From Moniliophthora roreri (Eukaryota > Basidiomycota > Agaricomycetes > Agaricales > Marasmiaceae): DNA of 64,000 nucleotides. Both the position numbers and the translations under genes were made by a program. The DNA lies in assembly GCA_001466705.2 (NCBI GenBank), contig LATX02000211.1:1612001-1676000 (forward strand), in the 5' to 3' direction. The notes beneath the pieces were generated by a model, which saw only the letters and a program-made list of their open reading frames with translations, searched no databases and had not been told where the DNA came from. This document shows positions 1-11,736 of this stretch, piece by piece (the stretch's first letter is position 1; every line of letters starts with the position of its first letter).

Positions 1-875
1 CTAAAGACAAACGCAAGTAACGATGGATGTCCTGAGATATGGAGTGCCTTGGGCATGTCGGAGGTTTATAAACCGGATGAAATCGTGAAATATACTCTCA
101 GGATTGAAGAGCTTCCCTTGGAATTTGACAACACAAAGCGAGCAATAGAATATTTTGTGGTCAGGCAGACAGGGTAAGTAACCCCACGGTTCTTGAAAGA
201 AATCTGCTCATTGTGTTCGAACTATTTTTAGGCCCTATCGTCTTTGTGCATATTCGTATAATGAGTCTCGACAGTAAATAAAGCTTTTACCCCTTCTCTT
301 CAGCTCCTCAGACCTGATACAAGAGACAGAGCCAATTCTAGCCTGGTAGCTTCATCAGACGAGTTTAGAGCCATAGCTGTTGATAACAGGTAATTAATCC
401 CTAGCTGTTACCCACGGATATGGTCTGACGTTTTCCAATAGAAGCAAGTCCATAAGAATGAGCGTCATTGCTATTTCGACTCTCGGAAGCTTCACGTCCT
501 TACTGACGGTGATCATTCTTTTCTGGCGGCACCGCAGAAGAAAACGCGCCCATCATTCACTGGCAATATCAGATACTTCACATAATACAGCCCGAGTAGA
601 TTCCGAGTCAAATTACGATACTCAGCCGGACGCAAGTCGTTCTGTTGAGCCAGTAAACCATCACGACCCAGTGGCGACCGGAATCGCCCCGAAGGCAGAA
701 TCGGCTTGCAACACAATCCCATCTCTACCAATCAATCAGCAGGGAGAAGGGAGACAACCGAGGCCTCATGGTGAAAGGGGTTGGCAACCTCCGAGTCTGG
801 CACGGGCTGGATATTTCTGAGGGAGGCGGTGTACTGGAGACATCACTTCGATATGATGCACGATGCTTCATCCAC
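1..875 (+). pseudogene. PY-tail membrane protein, 5'-partial and frameshifted
   Basis: The gene enters from the left window edge. Exons read 1..173, 232..273, 312..389 and 442..820, all joined in phase 2. The ectodomain piece is closely similar to the intact gene at 7823 (shared EFDNTKR and VRQTG). The mini-exon gives RLCAYSYN. A membrane helix follows at 458-525, then Arg/Lys residues. The tail motif is altered to HGERGWQP, and the frame then ends at TGA 818-820. The rest of the family tail (VLETSLRYDA) continues in another frame at about 822-866. One frameshift therefore removes the PY motif, and the motif itself is degenerate (SLRY instead of PPRY). It could still make a tail-truncated protein. 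Confidence 0.65.
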
Positions 876-894
876 GAATCATGGTCAACATTAG

Positions 895-1546
895 ACATGA
901 ATGCTACTTGAAGGCAATATAACCAGGCTCTTGGTAGTGTACAGTAAGTGCTTAGTACAAGTACTTTATTAGTATAAAGACATTAGATCGACGATAACAC
1001 ACGAGTGAGAAGTTACAACTGTATTCCGAGGGAGACAGGGCGTGCTAGTAAGTACTCATTCATCATCCACCATCGTGGTTCTTGAAAAATTCCGGGCTGC
1101 ATAGTGGGAAGGGTTAAAAGGTCCTTATATGCTCTAGATTGAATGTTTCTCGGATAACACTCACATCGTGATGATCGCGGGAAATGGTGACGCAAGCTTT
1201 CAAGGTGAGCACACTGTCTCTCTCTTTTTGACCAAACCCGTGCTCTTCCTCAACATGTCTCGCAAGTCACACCATCTCCTTTTAATTGCATCGCCCGTGA
1301 TCCGAGTCAGGTGAACTTGAATAAGGCATACGAATGCAACGATCTATATCACCCGTCCTAACGACCTATATCATTTAAATGATGTTCACATGTACCCTAC
1401 TTCGCTGGCAAGTTGCAACCGTGTCATCAGTGGTAGTAGATATGAAGTGTTATAAAGTGTGCATGTGAGTAATGGATGATTGCTACACTTCAAGTTCATG
1501 TTCAATTTCTCTGCGGAGATTTACTCCAGGAGAGAAAGGCCACAAG
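895..1546. other. Intergenic, holds part of a dispersed duplicated segment
   Basis: No gene was recognised. Bases about 1150-1270 are similar to about 6300-6450 (shared GGGAAATGGTGACGCAAGCT), so this stretch carries a remnant of the duplicated module described for 5-7 kb. The rest is the presumed promoter of the gene starting at 1547. Confidence 0.5.
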
Positions 1547-2894
1547 ATGGTTGTCGCTTTATCGCTGTTGATAGTATCCATTCTCCCTGGCGTGACGACT
1601 GCCACAGGCTTGAACCGGGTTATCCGACAAGGTGAGCGTCAGTACTCGCCTGAGCTTCGAACCCTTGTTACTCATTCATCGAAGATACTATAACGCCGAC
1701 ATTTCCACCAAACACATTCTCTGATACAGTCACTAATACATTCTCTGGTATTCAGCCTGTTGCATCATCATTCGCTCTTCACGTTTAACAAGATTTTATT
1801 CAAGACCAAACAATACCGCTTCCTCCGCCACGGAGCATACTTATTTTCGGGGTCATCGACAATTTGACTACCTGTGAATTAGCCTCGATATCATGGACTT
1901 TTGCTGGCCCTGAAGCACCTATTATGTTGACTGTTACAAATGTGGGGGCGCGCAGTGCTGAGCCTAGCACCTCTGCAGCTCTAGGATCGGAGGCTTTAGT
2001 AATGCATACCTTGGCCACTAGCGTCGACTCACAATCAGAAGCCTATACTTGGCCAAAGGTCAATGTACCTCAGGGATGGTACACCATCATAGCCACCTAC
2101 ACTGATCCCAATTACTCACCAACACTTTCGGCTCGGACACGATCATTTATGGTGCAGAACGGGACGGATGTGTCATGTATTGGTATAGTCATGCTGTCCA
2201 GTGGAATCTCAAGTGGCAGTATTCCTGAAACATTGAGGTAGATTGCAGCATTTTACATATCACCGCCTCACGTCTTATATTATCATTTAGGTCATCCGAG
2301 CAAACGACCATCAATCCTACAGCGTCGGGGTAAAATGCTCTATATTTCCTTTACTCCTACTCGTATTACTAACACCCATTCCTCAGCACTTCCGAGAAGA
2401 ATATATCTAAATCTCAAACAAAACGTTCAGTGATAATTGGGGCGAGCATTGGATCCCTTTTGGTCGTTGCAATTGCATCAGGTCTCTTCGCCGTATGCCG
2501 AAGACGCTCACGTCGTTTAGTTAGCGGATCGGAAGATAACGCGGTGTCCATCGATCCTTATCCGATCGCTAAAATAGATAAAGTCCGTCGCCGTCATCGT
2601 CGCCGCAAGGACGTACAGAGTTCCTTGGAGACATTGGAACCTATACCTGACGAGGAACTTGAAGAAGCTCACGTCGACTCACCCCATGGTTTACCTCCCA
2701 TTTTCGAGGAGAAATCTATACGCCACAATCATCTGGTGGCGTGTGGAAGTTCCCCGTCACCCCCACCAGCCAGGCAGCCTAGAGTCCGCCGACATGAAGA
2801 CAGTGGATGGAGACCTAGAGCGCCACCACCTCCATCAGATTCCGGCAGCAGTAATCTTATTGATATGCCTCCAGAATACGAGAGCGCGTTGTGA
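1547..2894 (+). CDS. PY-tail single-pass membrane protein, divergent ectodomain
   Basis: Exons 1547..1631, 1793..2237, 2291..2329 and 2387..2894 splice to 358 codons. ATG 1547 starts a signal peptide (MVVALSLLIVSILPG). The ectodomain (about residues 30-170) has the ISWTF strand but not the usual last-strand LCAYS exon, so it is the most divergent member. It has N-glycosylation sites such as NLT and NGT. A membrane helix lies at about 203-224, then CRRRSRR. The roughly 135-residue tail is basic, then acidic, then Pro-rich, and carries HEDSGWRP and a terminal MPPEYESAL. PPxY is a known ligand of WW domains; that use here is inferred. Its first intron (161 nt, phase 1) is unusual for the family. 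A decayed inverted copy lies at 9182-9765. Confidence 0.8.
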
Positions 2895-2916
2895 TTGATA
2901 AAAGGGGCATATACAA

Positions 2917-4495
2917 TTTCAAGTAACGGGTCAAGTAACGTTACTTATGTTACTTGACCGTTACTCTAATTTACTCAACTGTACCTTGACCTGGCCTGGA
3001 TTTTAGTTGTCTTCAAAGCTGTAAATCCGTCTCTTAATCACCCTTGAAGATGCTAGGAATTACTCACCATGGTTTGCGCTGGTGGCAGTTGGGAGCAAGA
3101 TGCATGGTCACTGTTTTCCCACGGTCCTCGGAAACTAGTCTTCGCCATGAACGGGTTCTGCCGACGAGTTATTGTCCCTTATGATGGTCATGGCATTGTA
3201 AATAAGCCTCTAATACATACATAGAGATAGATCAAATAATTTCTGAGGTATATTCAGGCTTGCAGGCTCAAGATCAAATGATGAGGTGTTATTGATTATG
3301 TGCCAAGTAGGGAAATCATTGTGCAAGTGAGCAGTCACCCTATGGATATATTTCCTGAGGCAGACAGCATCAAATTATTGAATAATTCCTGTCATGTGTC
3401 TTTTATTATCCACCACGAGTTGTAAAGTCTATCGGCAGGTCAAGAGCAATTCCCATGCTCAAGGCAACGCCGAGGCGCTAGAAGCACTTTCTGGGTAACT
3501 ACTGGGTGTACGTTAGTTGAGTGGCAGTTACTTGAGTAGAGGCAATGATACTTGACTGTTACTTGACATTACTGAAGTGTTACTCAAGCGTGCTCAAAGT
3601 TACTTGACCGTTACTTGACTGTTACTTGACTGTTACTTGACCATCACTGAAGTGTACTTGACCATTACTTGAATATTCTGAGCTGCTACTTACCTGTTAC
3701 TTTAGTGTACTTGACTTAAATGCAAGTTGCTGAACAAAGTGCATTCATTATAATTCATTGTGATTCATTGAAGTCCATTTCCCACCTCATCATGCATTCA
3801 CCTCCTTCCTTGAACCCCACAATTTGCTACCAATTTTTCCTCAACATATCTTGTGCAAATTATCACTCTGTAGGTATATCAGGACCTACAGAAATTGATG
3901 GAAAGCCAATGGGAGACTGTGGCACTCATTGAGCTGAGAGAACTTGAACCCATTGCATTATGGTCAGTCATTGGTTCACCTGATTAGTATCTACTGAAAT
4001 AATAATATCAACAACACAGAAACCCCAGCTTGTATCTTTAATTGCCTCATGATGGTGATCCAGCCATGACTTGTTTTCTATGCAGTTATGATGTTGCTAT
4101 GCATGTAGACAGTGAAAATGGTTTTCAGCTGTTAAACATCCTATAACAGCATACAGTAAACTCCAAATTTCTGACATTGAACCTCCTCTCCATATTATTG
4201 GAAGGTCAATGCCGTCAGCAAGGTATCACTGAATCTGAACTTAAGGTGATGGAAAGCGATGACGCGTCGTCGGTCCAAAGATGGGAACTGTTCAGGCACC
4301 AGAGATTCAGCATCGATCATCTTTCTCATCAACGACGACGACGAGTGGTGGAACCAAGACAACGAGGCCTTATTGGGCGTTGGAGGTATGTTACGTGAAT
4401 TCATTTGATGATTTTACACTCACTAGTTACTCGAACGTTACTTGAGTTTGCGCAAAGTAACGTAAGTAACGTTACTTAAGTCCCGTTACTTGAAA
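2917..4495. mobile_element. 1.6 kb terminal-inverted-repeat element, non-autonomous
   Basis: The left end (TTTCAAGTAACGGG at 2917) recurs inverted at the right end (CCCGTTACTTGAAA at 4482-4495), and the similarity runs about 40 bp inward through AAGTAACGTTACTT. The interior at about 3520-3720 holds many imperfect copies of a GTTACTTGA(C/G) unit. No transposase-like open frame is visible, so this looks like a non-autonomous DNA transposon. It starts 23 bp after the stop of the upstream gene, and its right end abuts a decayed secreted-protein copy. A target-site duplication could not be settled. Confidence 0.6.
3520..3720. repeat. Degenerate GTTACTTGA tandem array
   Basis: At least ten imperfect copies of an 8-11 nt TTACTTGA-type unit lie in this stretch, in the interior of the inverted-repeat element. 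The same word makes up the element's ends. Confidence 0.7.
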
Positions 4496-4497
4496 AT

Positions 4498-5045
4498 GTT
4501 GTGGCCCGCAACCGGCACTTCTCATCCGACTACGCATATTCAGTCTGAGAGTCGTGTCCTGCATACCCAAATTCATTGGACCAGAGCACCTCCCGGAGAT
4601 GGAAAATTTACACAGGTCCATACTGAACAGCATTTCAGCACTCTTTTCTAAACTCTGCTCTCCAATAGTAGGCACAATGAACAGAGGCACGGAGTTATGT
4701 ACCAACCCAAGGTACACCAATATCTCCGAGTCCTTTCCTTGTGCAATGGTGCGGATTCCGTTCAGCGGCAAATCTTCCGCGGATGGCTTGCACTTTGAGA
4801 TAAAGCTGGCTAAGTATCGAGAGAAAAAACAGAAAGGCTAACGAGCTCACCAGGTAGCCAGATCTACTAAATCGCTTTGATTGCTCTCCACGATACTGAG
4901 CGAATCGGTACCCTTCAGTAGTCCACTACGGTTCGGCAATTGAGACTTTTTGACTGGATGGAAGAACCAAGGAAATTAACAACGAAGAGGCCAAGCAGGA
5001 TGAAACAGAACTGGGATTCATTGAACGTGTAATACAATTGCATAG
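4498..5045 (-). pseudogene. Decayed copy A of the small secreted protein at 11737
   Basis: Reading right to left, a signal-peptide-like stretch (ILLGLFVVNFLGSS) matches VLFGLFAVNVLASP of the intact gene. It is followed by VESNQSDLVDLAT and, after an intron, VYLGLVHNSVPLFIVPTIGE, which matches the intact exon 2. The exon 1/exon 2 junction is preserved (gtgagc to ttag at about 4810-4854). The codon aligned to the start ATG reads AAT, and a frameshift separates the signal region from the mature region. Copy similarity stops near the right end of the inverted-repeat element, so the 3' half is missing. Confidence 0.6.
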
Positions 5046-5620
5046 CCTAGGTATGAGAGAAGTTGCGGGGTGATAAGCGGTCTTACAGTGAGCAGACCTA
5101 GTATCTGGGATGGGTGGCTGGATTGGTGAAAGGCAACGAAAGCCCTGAGCTATCGCGAGAGTGCACATATCTGATCTCAGTAGTGCTTTCCGCACCCTAA
5201 GCAACGTGAGAACTTGGATATGAAAAGTGGGGTGCAGCGTACCGTGTTTCCAAGTCTCCGACCAGTCACTCATCATCGATCGCAGAAAATCATGTTCCTC
5301 AACTAGCCGTCGTCCCTCTCCCAGGTGCTTCCTTGATGAATGATAGCACCGCTTGATCCATGCAAAAAACGAGGTGTGAGGGAGCTTTGGGACCATCTGC
5401 AAGATAGATGCCAGAATATTGCAAGCCCGAAATTGAGCAAGGCTCACCGGTGAAAAATGTCGAGTTATGAGCAGGCAGGTGTAGTGGGGCGGACCAGCTC
5501 TGATTCTTCCCAGTTGCATAGCAAAGTATGGGTGGGACAGTGAAGAAAAGAGGCAGCAGTGGAGGCGAGTCAAAAAGCTTCCTTTCGGTCCATCGGCAGG
5601 ATAGCATCACATGGCATTTC
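5046..5620 (-). other. Duplicated flank of copy A, no gene recognised
   Basis: The reverse strand of about 5390-5480 and 5515-5580 is similar to the plus strand at about 6693-6800 and 6370-6440, so the flank was duplicated with the secreted-protein copies in opposite orientation. A 215-codon open frame here has no recognisable domain and contains a plausible intron (gtgagc to tgcag), so it is not called as a gene. Confidence 0.5.
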
Positions 5621-5910
5621 GGCATGCCAGTGGCATGCCATTGGCATTTTGGACCGAAGTGCCGAAGGTAAAAGGCTAGGTCCTTTTGCCGGAATGCCGG
5701 CTACTTCGCCCCTCCACTCACTTCGTGCCTACCCTCCCATTCCCAACAAAAGTCACTGCTCCTTGGCAGCTGTGTTAAGCTCATATAGTTAGAGCAAAAT
5801 TGTGAACCAACCAAGTTAAAAATTACATTGACTATCCCTCACATTTTGGCATTTAACATGGAGAAAGGTCGAAAATGCCAAAAATGCCGGAAAATGCCGA
5901 AAGGTATGAT
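5613..5910. repeat. Possible small inverted-repeat element rich in TGCC/GGCA
   Basis: The stretch begins with GGCATTTCGGCATGCC and ends with AATGCCGGAAAATGCCGAAA, which are roughly inverted to each other. The interior has further CCGAAGTGCCGAAGG words. No coding content was seen. It may be a short MITE, but the match of the ends is imperfect. Confidence 0.3.
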
Positions 5911-6850
5911 GTCACTCTACCGATGCACTCCTTGGGGTCAATTTAGTACACTACATATTTTCCTCTCTCTCCGTAACGTCCATAAGCACCAGGTTTGCCA
6001 TTTTGGACTCATGCAAGGCTTTCCCATAACTCTGCTTTCTTGTCGAAGAGGTCACATTCTGCTCGTGACGTCCACCAACTCGGATGATGAACCTGGATGG
6101 AACGTAGGATGGTGTTGAGAGCTCTGGACAGCCGAACGCTGATCGAGGTTAAGGCAAGCCACTTTTCGACTTACAGTACTTCAGTTTCAACTCTTAATGA
6201 AGTCAGAAAGCTTGAAATGGTCTAAGGCAATAATGGAGGTCATACCTATTCAACACATTTCTATCCGCCATCGCGGTCCTCGAGTCGACAAAAGTGTTTC
6301 TCGGATCATGATGACCGTGGGAAATGGTGACGCAAGCTTTCAAGTGAGCACAGCCACACTATATCCCTTTTTGAAACTTTTCGACTCGCCTCCACTGCTG
6401 CCTCTTTCTTTCACTGACCCACCCATGTCTCGCTATACCACTTGAAAAGTGGAAATATCTTTCATATGCTCTAGGCGAGAAGCCGCCGTCTGGAACGATG
6501 TGGAAAATTATTGCATGGGTACCGGGCATAGGTTTCGGTCACTGAAGTACAGAAGAGGAAAGCTCACCGGATGAGCCGTTGGTGCATGATGGATGTGAAG
6601 GTCTAGAGGTCGAGAAGCCCTCATGGATATCTCAGGAGGAAGGAAATTGAGAAGCTCTGAATGAGAGCGGATCCGCCCCATGACATTGGTTTACTCATAA
6701 CTCGACACTTTTCACCGGTGAGCCTTGCTCATTTTCGGGCTTGTAATATTCTGACATCTATCTTGCAGATGATACCAAAGTTCTTTCACACCTCGTTCCT
6801 CAAGTAGCTGGAGGTTGCAAAACACGGTACGCTTCTGATTCCCGTGACCT
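5911..6850. other. Duplicated non-coding flank upstream of copy B
   Basis: This holds segments shared with 1150-1270, with the reverse strand of 5390-5580, and, at about 6060-6135, with about 10610-10690 (shared GAGAGCTCTGGACAG). Open frames are short and interrupted. No gene was recognised. Confidence 0.5.
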
Positions 6851-7656
6851 TTCTGTTCCTTCTCATAGTTAGCAACGGAGCAATCCACCTAAGGATGGTC
6901 TCCCACTGTATGGGATCTCCACCACTATGCAAGGAAGGGAACCGGAGAAAATGGTGTACCTTCAATTTGTATCACAATTTCATGTCTCCGGTTCGTTGTA
7001 CCCGCTTTTGGGAGCAGAGTTCAAAAAGAATCGCAATGTGCTGCTTAATGTCGATTTGTTGGGCACTCTAGGAATTGTCAAGTCGCCCGCCTCCAAGGAA
7101 AGTACCCGTGTCCTAATGAATTTGCGTACGTGGCTTGATCAAAGCTTGACTGAGCTTGACCTGTAGGACACGATTTCACTGGCGCTGTTGTGAAGTGAAC
7201 ATCAATCTCCCTTCTGAATACGGTCAGACGGCAGCGTCGAAGGCGAGTGTCATGGTTAGGGAGACGGATCAGGCGGAGGTTATGCTGTATGATGTGTCCC
7301 TTGGTCGACGCGATGTGATATATAGGATACACTTTGATTGTATCACTGGATCCTGGAAGGACATATTCCTCAGAAGCTGGATGTGGTCAGACCCTTTCTT
7401 TGTAGGACAACAATACGACCAAGAAGTCAAGATACGATGGCAACCGAGAGATACCGCGTTTGGCTTCACTCGCCTGATCGAAGTGATAGCTCGATGTACT
7501 GTCTACCAAAGCGATCAAAGCTTCTGTATCACTAGGTCCCAAGATGACATCAAAGTGCTGATACTACCGGGAGATGAACAGATGCGCACGCAGCACCATC
7601 ACAGCAGTAGAGACACACCGAGCCAGCTGTTCGCTGTTTCTAACCACATACCTTGA
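6851..7656 (+). pseudogene. Decayed copy B of the small secreted protein at 11737
   Basis: The plus strand encodes LPLYGISTTM and MVYLQF...LLGA, which match LSLESISTTA and VVYFEL...ALGE of the intact protein. Downstream pieces match exon 4 (ASVMVRETDQAEV against ESVAVNVPDQGNV) and exon 5 (IHFD against MHFD). Exon order is retained, but small deletions in the exon 4 region and frame changes around the exon 2 start break the frame. No signal-peptide exon was found. It is probably non-functional; a divergent functional copy with other splice sites is not excluded. Confidence 0.5.
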
Positions 7657-7822
7657 CACTCGTTCTATAACAGCAGGCTGCTCCTACGTTTTCTGTGTAA
7701 GTCTTTGGTTTTTTAACTTGGCATACGTGCTGAAAGATGGTTCTTAGGTGGATTTCACAGTATAGTTAACTGTTCTCTTTGGAAGACACCCCTTTTTTTG
7801 GCTATTGCTGTTCGCAATCTGC

Positions 7823-9025
7823 ATGGTCGGATTTTTGTGCTACGTTTGGTGGGTTCTTCTCGCTCTCCGTTTTATCGTGATACTCATGTAATTCTTCAGT
7901 GGCTCCCTGTTCATCTGGATCTCAACGATCGCACCACTAGTATTGACGTTCAACATCGATATACAGCCGACCGTTACGGTTGGACAGAATGCCACTTTCA
8001 GCTGGACTTGGAACCAGACGGATCCTCCCTTCATCCGCATAGCTCTGAAGACGGATGCAAGTGAGGGCGGATGTCCTAATATTCAGAGTATATCAGATCT
8101 TTTCAAAGCATTCAAGCAGGACGATGTCGTAGCATCCCTCAGACTCGACGAATTTCCGACGGAATTTGATAACACGAAGCGTGGATCGGGGGATTTCACG
8201 GTCAGGCAGACTGGGTCAGTGCCCCCACTGTTTTTACAAGGAATCTGGTCATCATCTAAAATACACTCAGACTCTGTCGTCTTTGCGCATATTCATCTAG
8301 AAGGTAAGTGCAATTTCGCCTTTTCGATTGCTCATCATTGATTTAAAAAAACCAGGGATTCGACCCGCTACGCAAGATTAACCCGCGTTGCTTCATCACA
8401 GGAATTTTATGCTGTAGTTAGTGCTGTAGTTGCGTCTCAGGATAGCCGGTAATTGGTGTTTACCTATTTGTTGACCCACGCCTTTTTACTGTGCCTTAAT
8501 AGCGATCAACTCTCACGGACGAGCATCATTGCCATTTCAGCCGTTGGAGGTTTCGCATTCCTACTAATTCTGGTCATTGTTTACTCGCTGTACCGCCAAA
8601 GAAAGAGGCCCCGTGGTTCGCTGATAGGATCTATGATTTCACCGTACCTGTATTTTCAGGCCGCTCTTCGAAGGCCAAAAGGCCTTTGGCGCAGAGCGGG
8701 CCCAGAGGCCATACCGACGCAGCATGATGCGCCCTCAGCGACACGTCAACTGGACCCCGAACTAAGGCACGATACTCCACTAAATGCGGGTCATTCCGCT
8801 GCGTCGGCGAATGATCAAATCCCAATGACGACCGAAGTTGAATTGGATGCAGGCTTGGATCGGGGTAACATAACTCGGTCTCCACCAGTCAACAATCAGG
8901 AAAGAGAGAGGCGGATTATATATCATCATGATAGCGGTTGGCGTCCCGTGGCAAGGGCTGCTGCTTCTCGTCCTGAGGGTGGGAGTGTACTAGAAATGCC
9001 ACCTCGATACGATGCCTCTGTATGA
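7823..9025 (+). CDS. PY-tail single-pass membrane protein
   Basis: Exons 7823..7848, 7900..8214, 8271..8303, 8356..8448 and 8503..9025 splice to 329 codons, every junction in phase 2. Exon 1 plus the start of exon 2 form the signal peptide (MVGFLCYVCG, then LFIWISTIAPLVL). The ectodomain has FSWTWNQTDPPFIRIAL, a mid-domain Cys in GGCPN and a last-strand Cys in LCAYSSR, which probably pair. A membrane helix lies at about 163-184, followed by Arg-rich residues. The roughly 145-residue tail carries HHDSGWRP and ends MPPRYDASV. Its nearest relative in the window is the broken gene at the left edge. Confidence 0.85.
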
Positions 9026-9181
9026 CGCTTCCAGGGCCGTAACTAAAGGTGGTCTCATAAGCTTTCTTCGAAAGCAGGTTTCTTGACACAACGAGTAATG
9101 CACCAGACCACCCGAAATGGATGGGGAAGCGTCAACCAATATCAGCGATCCATTGCTTTATTGTCCGATTGCTACCATTAA

Positions 9182-9765
9182 TCATAAGGCGTTCTCGTAT
9201 TCTGGGGGCGTATCAATGAAAATTACTGCTGCCGGATTCCGGGGGAGGCGGTAGCGCTCTAGGTTGCCATCCACTGTCCTGATGTCGACCGGGAACGGAT
9301 CCTCGTTGCCATGCAGGTGGAGATGAGGGTTGTCGTTAGACTCTACCTGATCTCTCCTCGAAAATAGGAGGTAAATCGTGGGGTGTGTCGAAATGAATTT
9401 CAATATCTGCGCCAGGTACAGGTTCCGGTGTCTCTGCGCGCGGCGAAAATGACGGCGACAGACTTTTTCGAGCAATCGGATAAGGATTGATGGTTACTGT
9501 GTTTTTTCTGACTCGCTGATCAAACGAGGTGTGCGTTATCGGTATAAATACAGGCGAAGAGACCTGATACGAGAGCAATGGCGGTAACTTGAAGGAATCC
9601 AATCCCAATTATTACTGAACGCTTTATTCGAGATTTAAACACGTTTTTCTCCTCGGAAGTACTGAAGAATGGATATTATTGACAAAAGCAGGTGTGAAGG
9701 AAGTAATAAGTCTTTTACTCTGATGCTTGGGGAGGTATAATCGTTTGCTCCGGGAACCTAAATAA
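9182..9765 (-). pseudogene. Inverted, decayed copy of the 3' half of the gene at 1547
   Basis: The reverse strand matches the last two exons and last intron of the 1547 gene. A TSEEKN/KRSVIIG region at about 9600-9668 is followed by INPYPIA, LPPIFEE, a HQDSGWQP version of the tail motif, and a terminal PPEYENAL with stop at 9182-9184. At least three frame changes break it: after the membrane segment, after IFEER, and one extra base just before the PPEY block near 9225. No signal-peptide or ectodomain exons are seen beyond about 9765. It is a truncated, inverted duplicate. Confidence 0.75.
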
Positions 9766-11736
9766 TGAAAATCGAGACGAGAGACAGAAAGATGGCAAGT
9801 ACTCCTGCCTACCTCGATGTTTCAGAAGTACTGCCACTTGGGAACCCGCTGGACGCCGAGACTATATTAAGGCATCGGGCTATCAGGCCTTCAGGATTTC
9901 CCCACTTCCGGTGTAAGTGGGCGTTATACCTTGGAAGTACTCTCGATGACTGAGAAATGCGAATATGTGATGTATTCTGTGCCGTCGTCAGCTGTGATGC
10001 TGCATCTTCGATGAATACTAAGTAACAAATGTTGGAAGTCCAAGCGAGTATTAATGCTCACCTTGTCAGATAACTCATTTCGATCCTGTATAGGTCATCA
10101 CGCCAGGAAGATAAAGGTTGTTGACAACGTCCACAGCAAAAATGGCAGCCATCTTGGATCTTCTTTGTCCGGCCTTGTGCGTCTGCGGGATAGATAGTAG
10201 AGCGATTGAAAATAAAGTGGGACTCGGAGCACCCCCCGTCATCCGAACATCTTATATAAGACTTCGTACCGCTCGGCGATCCCGAGTCATGGTCAAGTCA
10301 GTTCGATGCGTCATCCATCTAACTGCGCGCGATGCAGTGAGCAGAGCAGTGATGAGATATCACAATAGGACGTTAGGAGATTAGAATGCACTGATGCATC
10401 CGAGTTCAGCGCTTCCTGTCAGGCAGATTTTGAAGGAAGACAAACGAACATCGACGTTAAGGAAGGAGAGTAGGTCCGGCCCGTCTCGGAATTACGCAGC
10501 CGAGTTGGCGGCCTTAGCACAGCCACGTATTTTCTCCGCAACGTCCATGACGATGTCGCCAGACTTGCTCAGGCCTCACTACTTTGGACCTACGACAGGC
10601 TCTCATTTTGCTTGTGATTCCCACCAACTCCGATCATGGATCTGGATGGAACATAGGATGTGTCGAGAGCTCTGGACAGTGGGTCGACGGACACCAATGT
10701 CCTATTGTTATGTAGTACGTTTTATTCTGGATCCTGCCTCTCCTTTTCATGCTCATGTGTCACGGTTAGGATAACAAATGCAAGATCCGTTGGGTTCAAT
10801 TGCCCCCTTCTTCAAGGCTTTCCCCCTATAACCATTTCCTTATCAGTTCATCGTGGCTCGGCGCATCACACATGCATACCAGGTCGGATGATCATACAAG
10901 GATATCCCCCATATGCATCGTATGTTTCATTCTCCCTCCTTGCTCAATTCCTTTGCTGAAAACATCTGTTCTCGATTCGCGATTCTAGGTCTGGCTCCTC
11001 CCAGGCATACTGGAGTTCCCCCCACGTGACATATCGCTCGCTATGCGGAACGCGTAATAACTGTACGTTACTTTGGACAGGCCCTATCTACCAGCGTGGT
11101 GCCCCCCGCCCTCTGTCATCCAGTCTTTCTGGGCATGACTTCAAAAACACAGGACCACAAATTGAACTCTCCGAATGAAATGCTGAGGAAGGTGAATGAT
11201 ATGATGATTTTGGAGCTTCGTATGATGTCTCGAGGTCAAGAGACGATCTGGGTCTATGGGAAGGAGGTTATCATCTTTGATTGTTGATTGCGTGCGTGCG
11301 TTCAGCTGTGACGACGATACACTGTCCTGACCTCTCGTACAGGTTACGCTGAACCCTATGCTTTACCTGTACCATAACGCATATGTCCCGTGAACTTTCT
11401 CCCCGGAGAAGCTCGCCGTACAACCGAATGAAGACACAATAAACCTTTACGCACTCCGTTAACCATTCGTGTTCGGCATAGAACCATCTTAACTGGGAAG
11501 CTTGCGGGTTTCACGTTGGTTTCATCGCGTCCGCGGTTTCCTTATGCTTCTGATAGGCATCTGTGAGACTATTAAATTAGTCAGGTTCATCCCATCTCAA
11601 TATCGTATATACAGGTACGATCACTGGATGCGATGCTCGCTCGCTTCTCACTTTCCCATAACGCCAATACAAGGCCGTCATGCCGGGGTATATATATAAT
11701 GCGTCCTGTTTTCATCCAGTCGTTCCGACATCCAAG
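9766..11736. other. 2 kb intergenic region, no gene recognised
   Basis: Only short open frames without recognisable domains occur. Bases about 10610-10690 repeat the segment at about 6060-6135. A TATATATAA sequence at about 11689-11698 lies about 40 bp upstream of the ATG at 11737 and may be its TATA element. Confidence 0.45.

Noticed and set aside
2917..4495. Regularly repeated short words suggestive of a CRISPR array
   Set aside because: The words are 8-11 nt, imperfect and without unique spacers of constant length; the genome is eukaryotic. They fit a transposon better.
4926..5573. 215-codon minus-strand open frame
   Set aside because: It runs across a likely intron and across the decayed signal-peptide exon of copy A in a different frame, and shows no domain.
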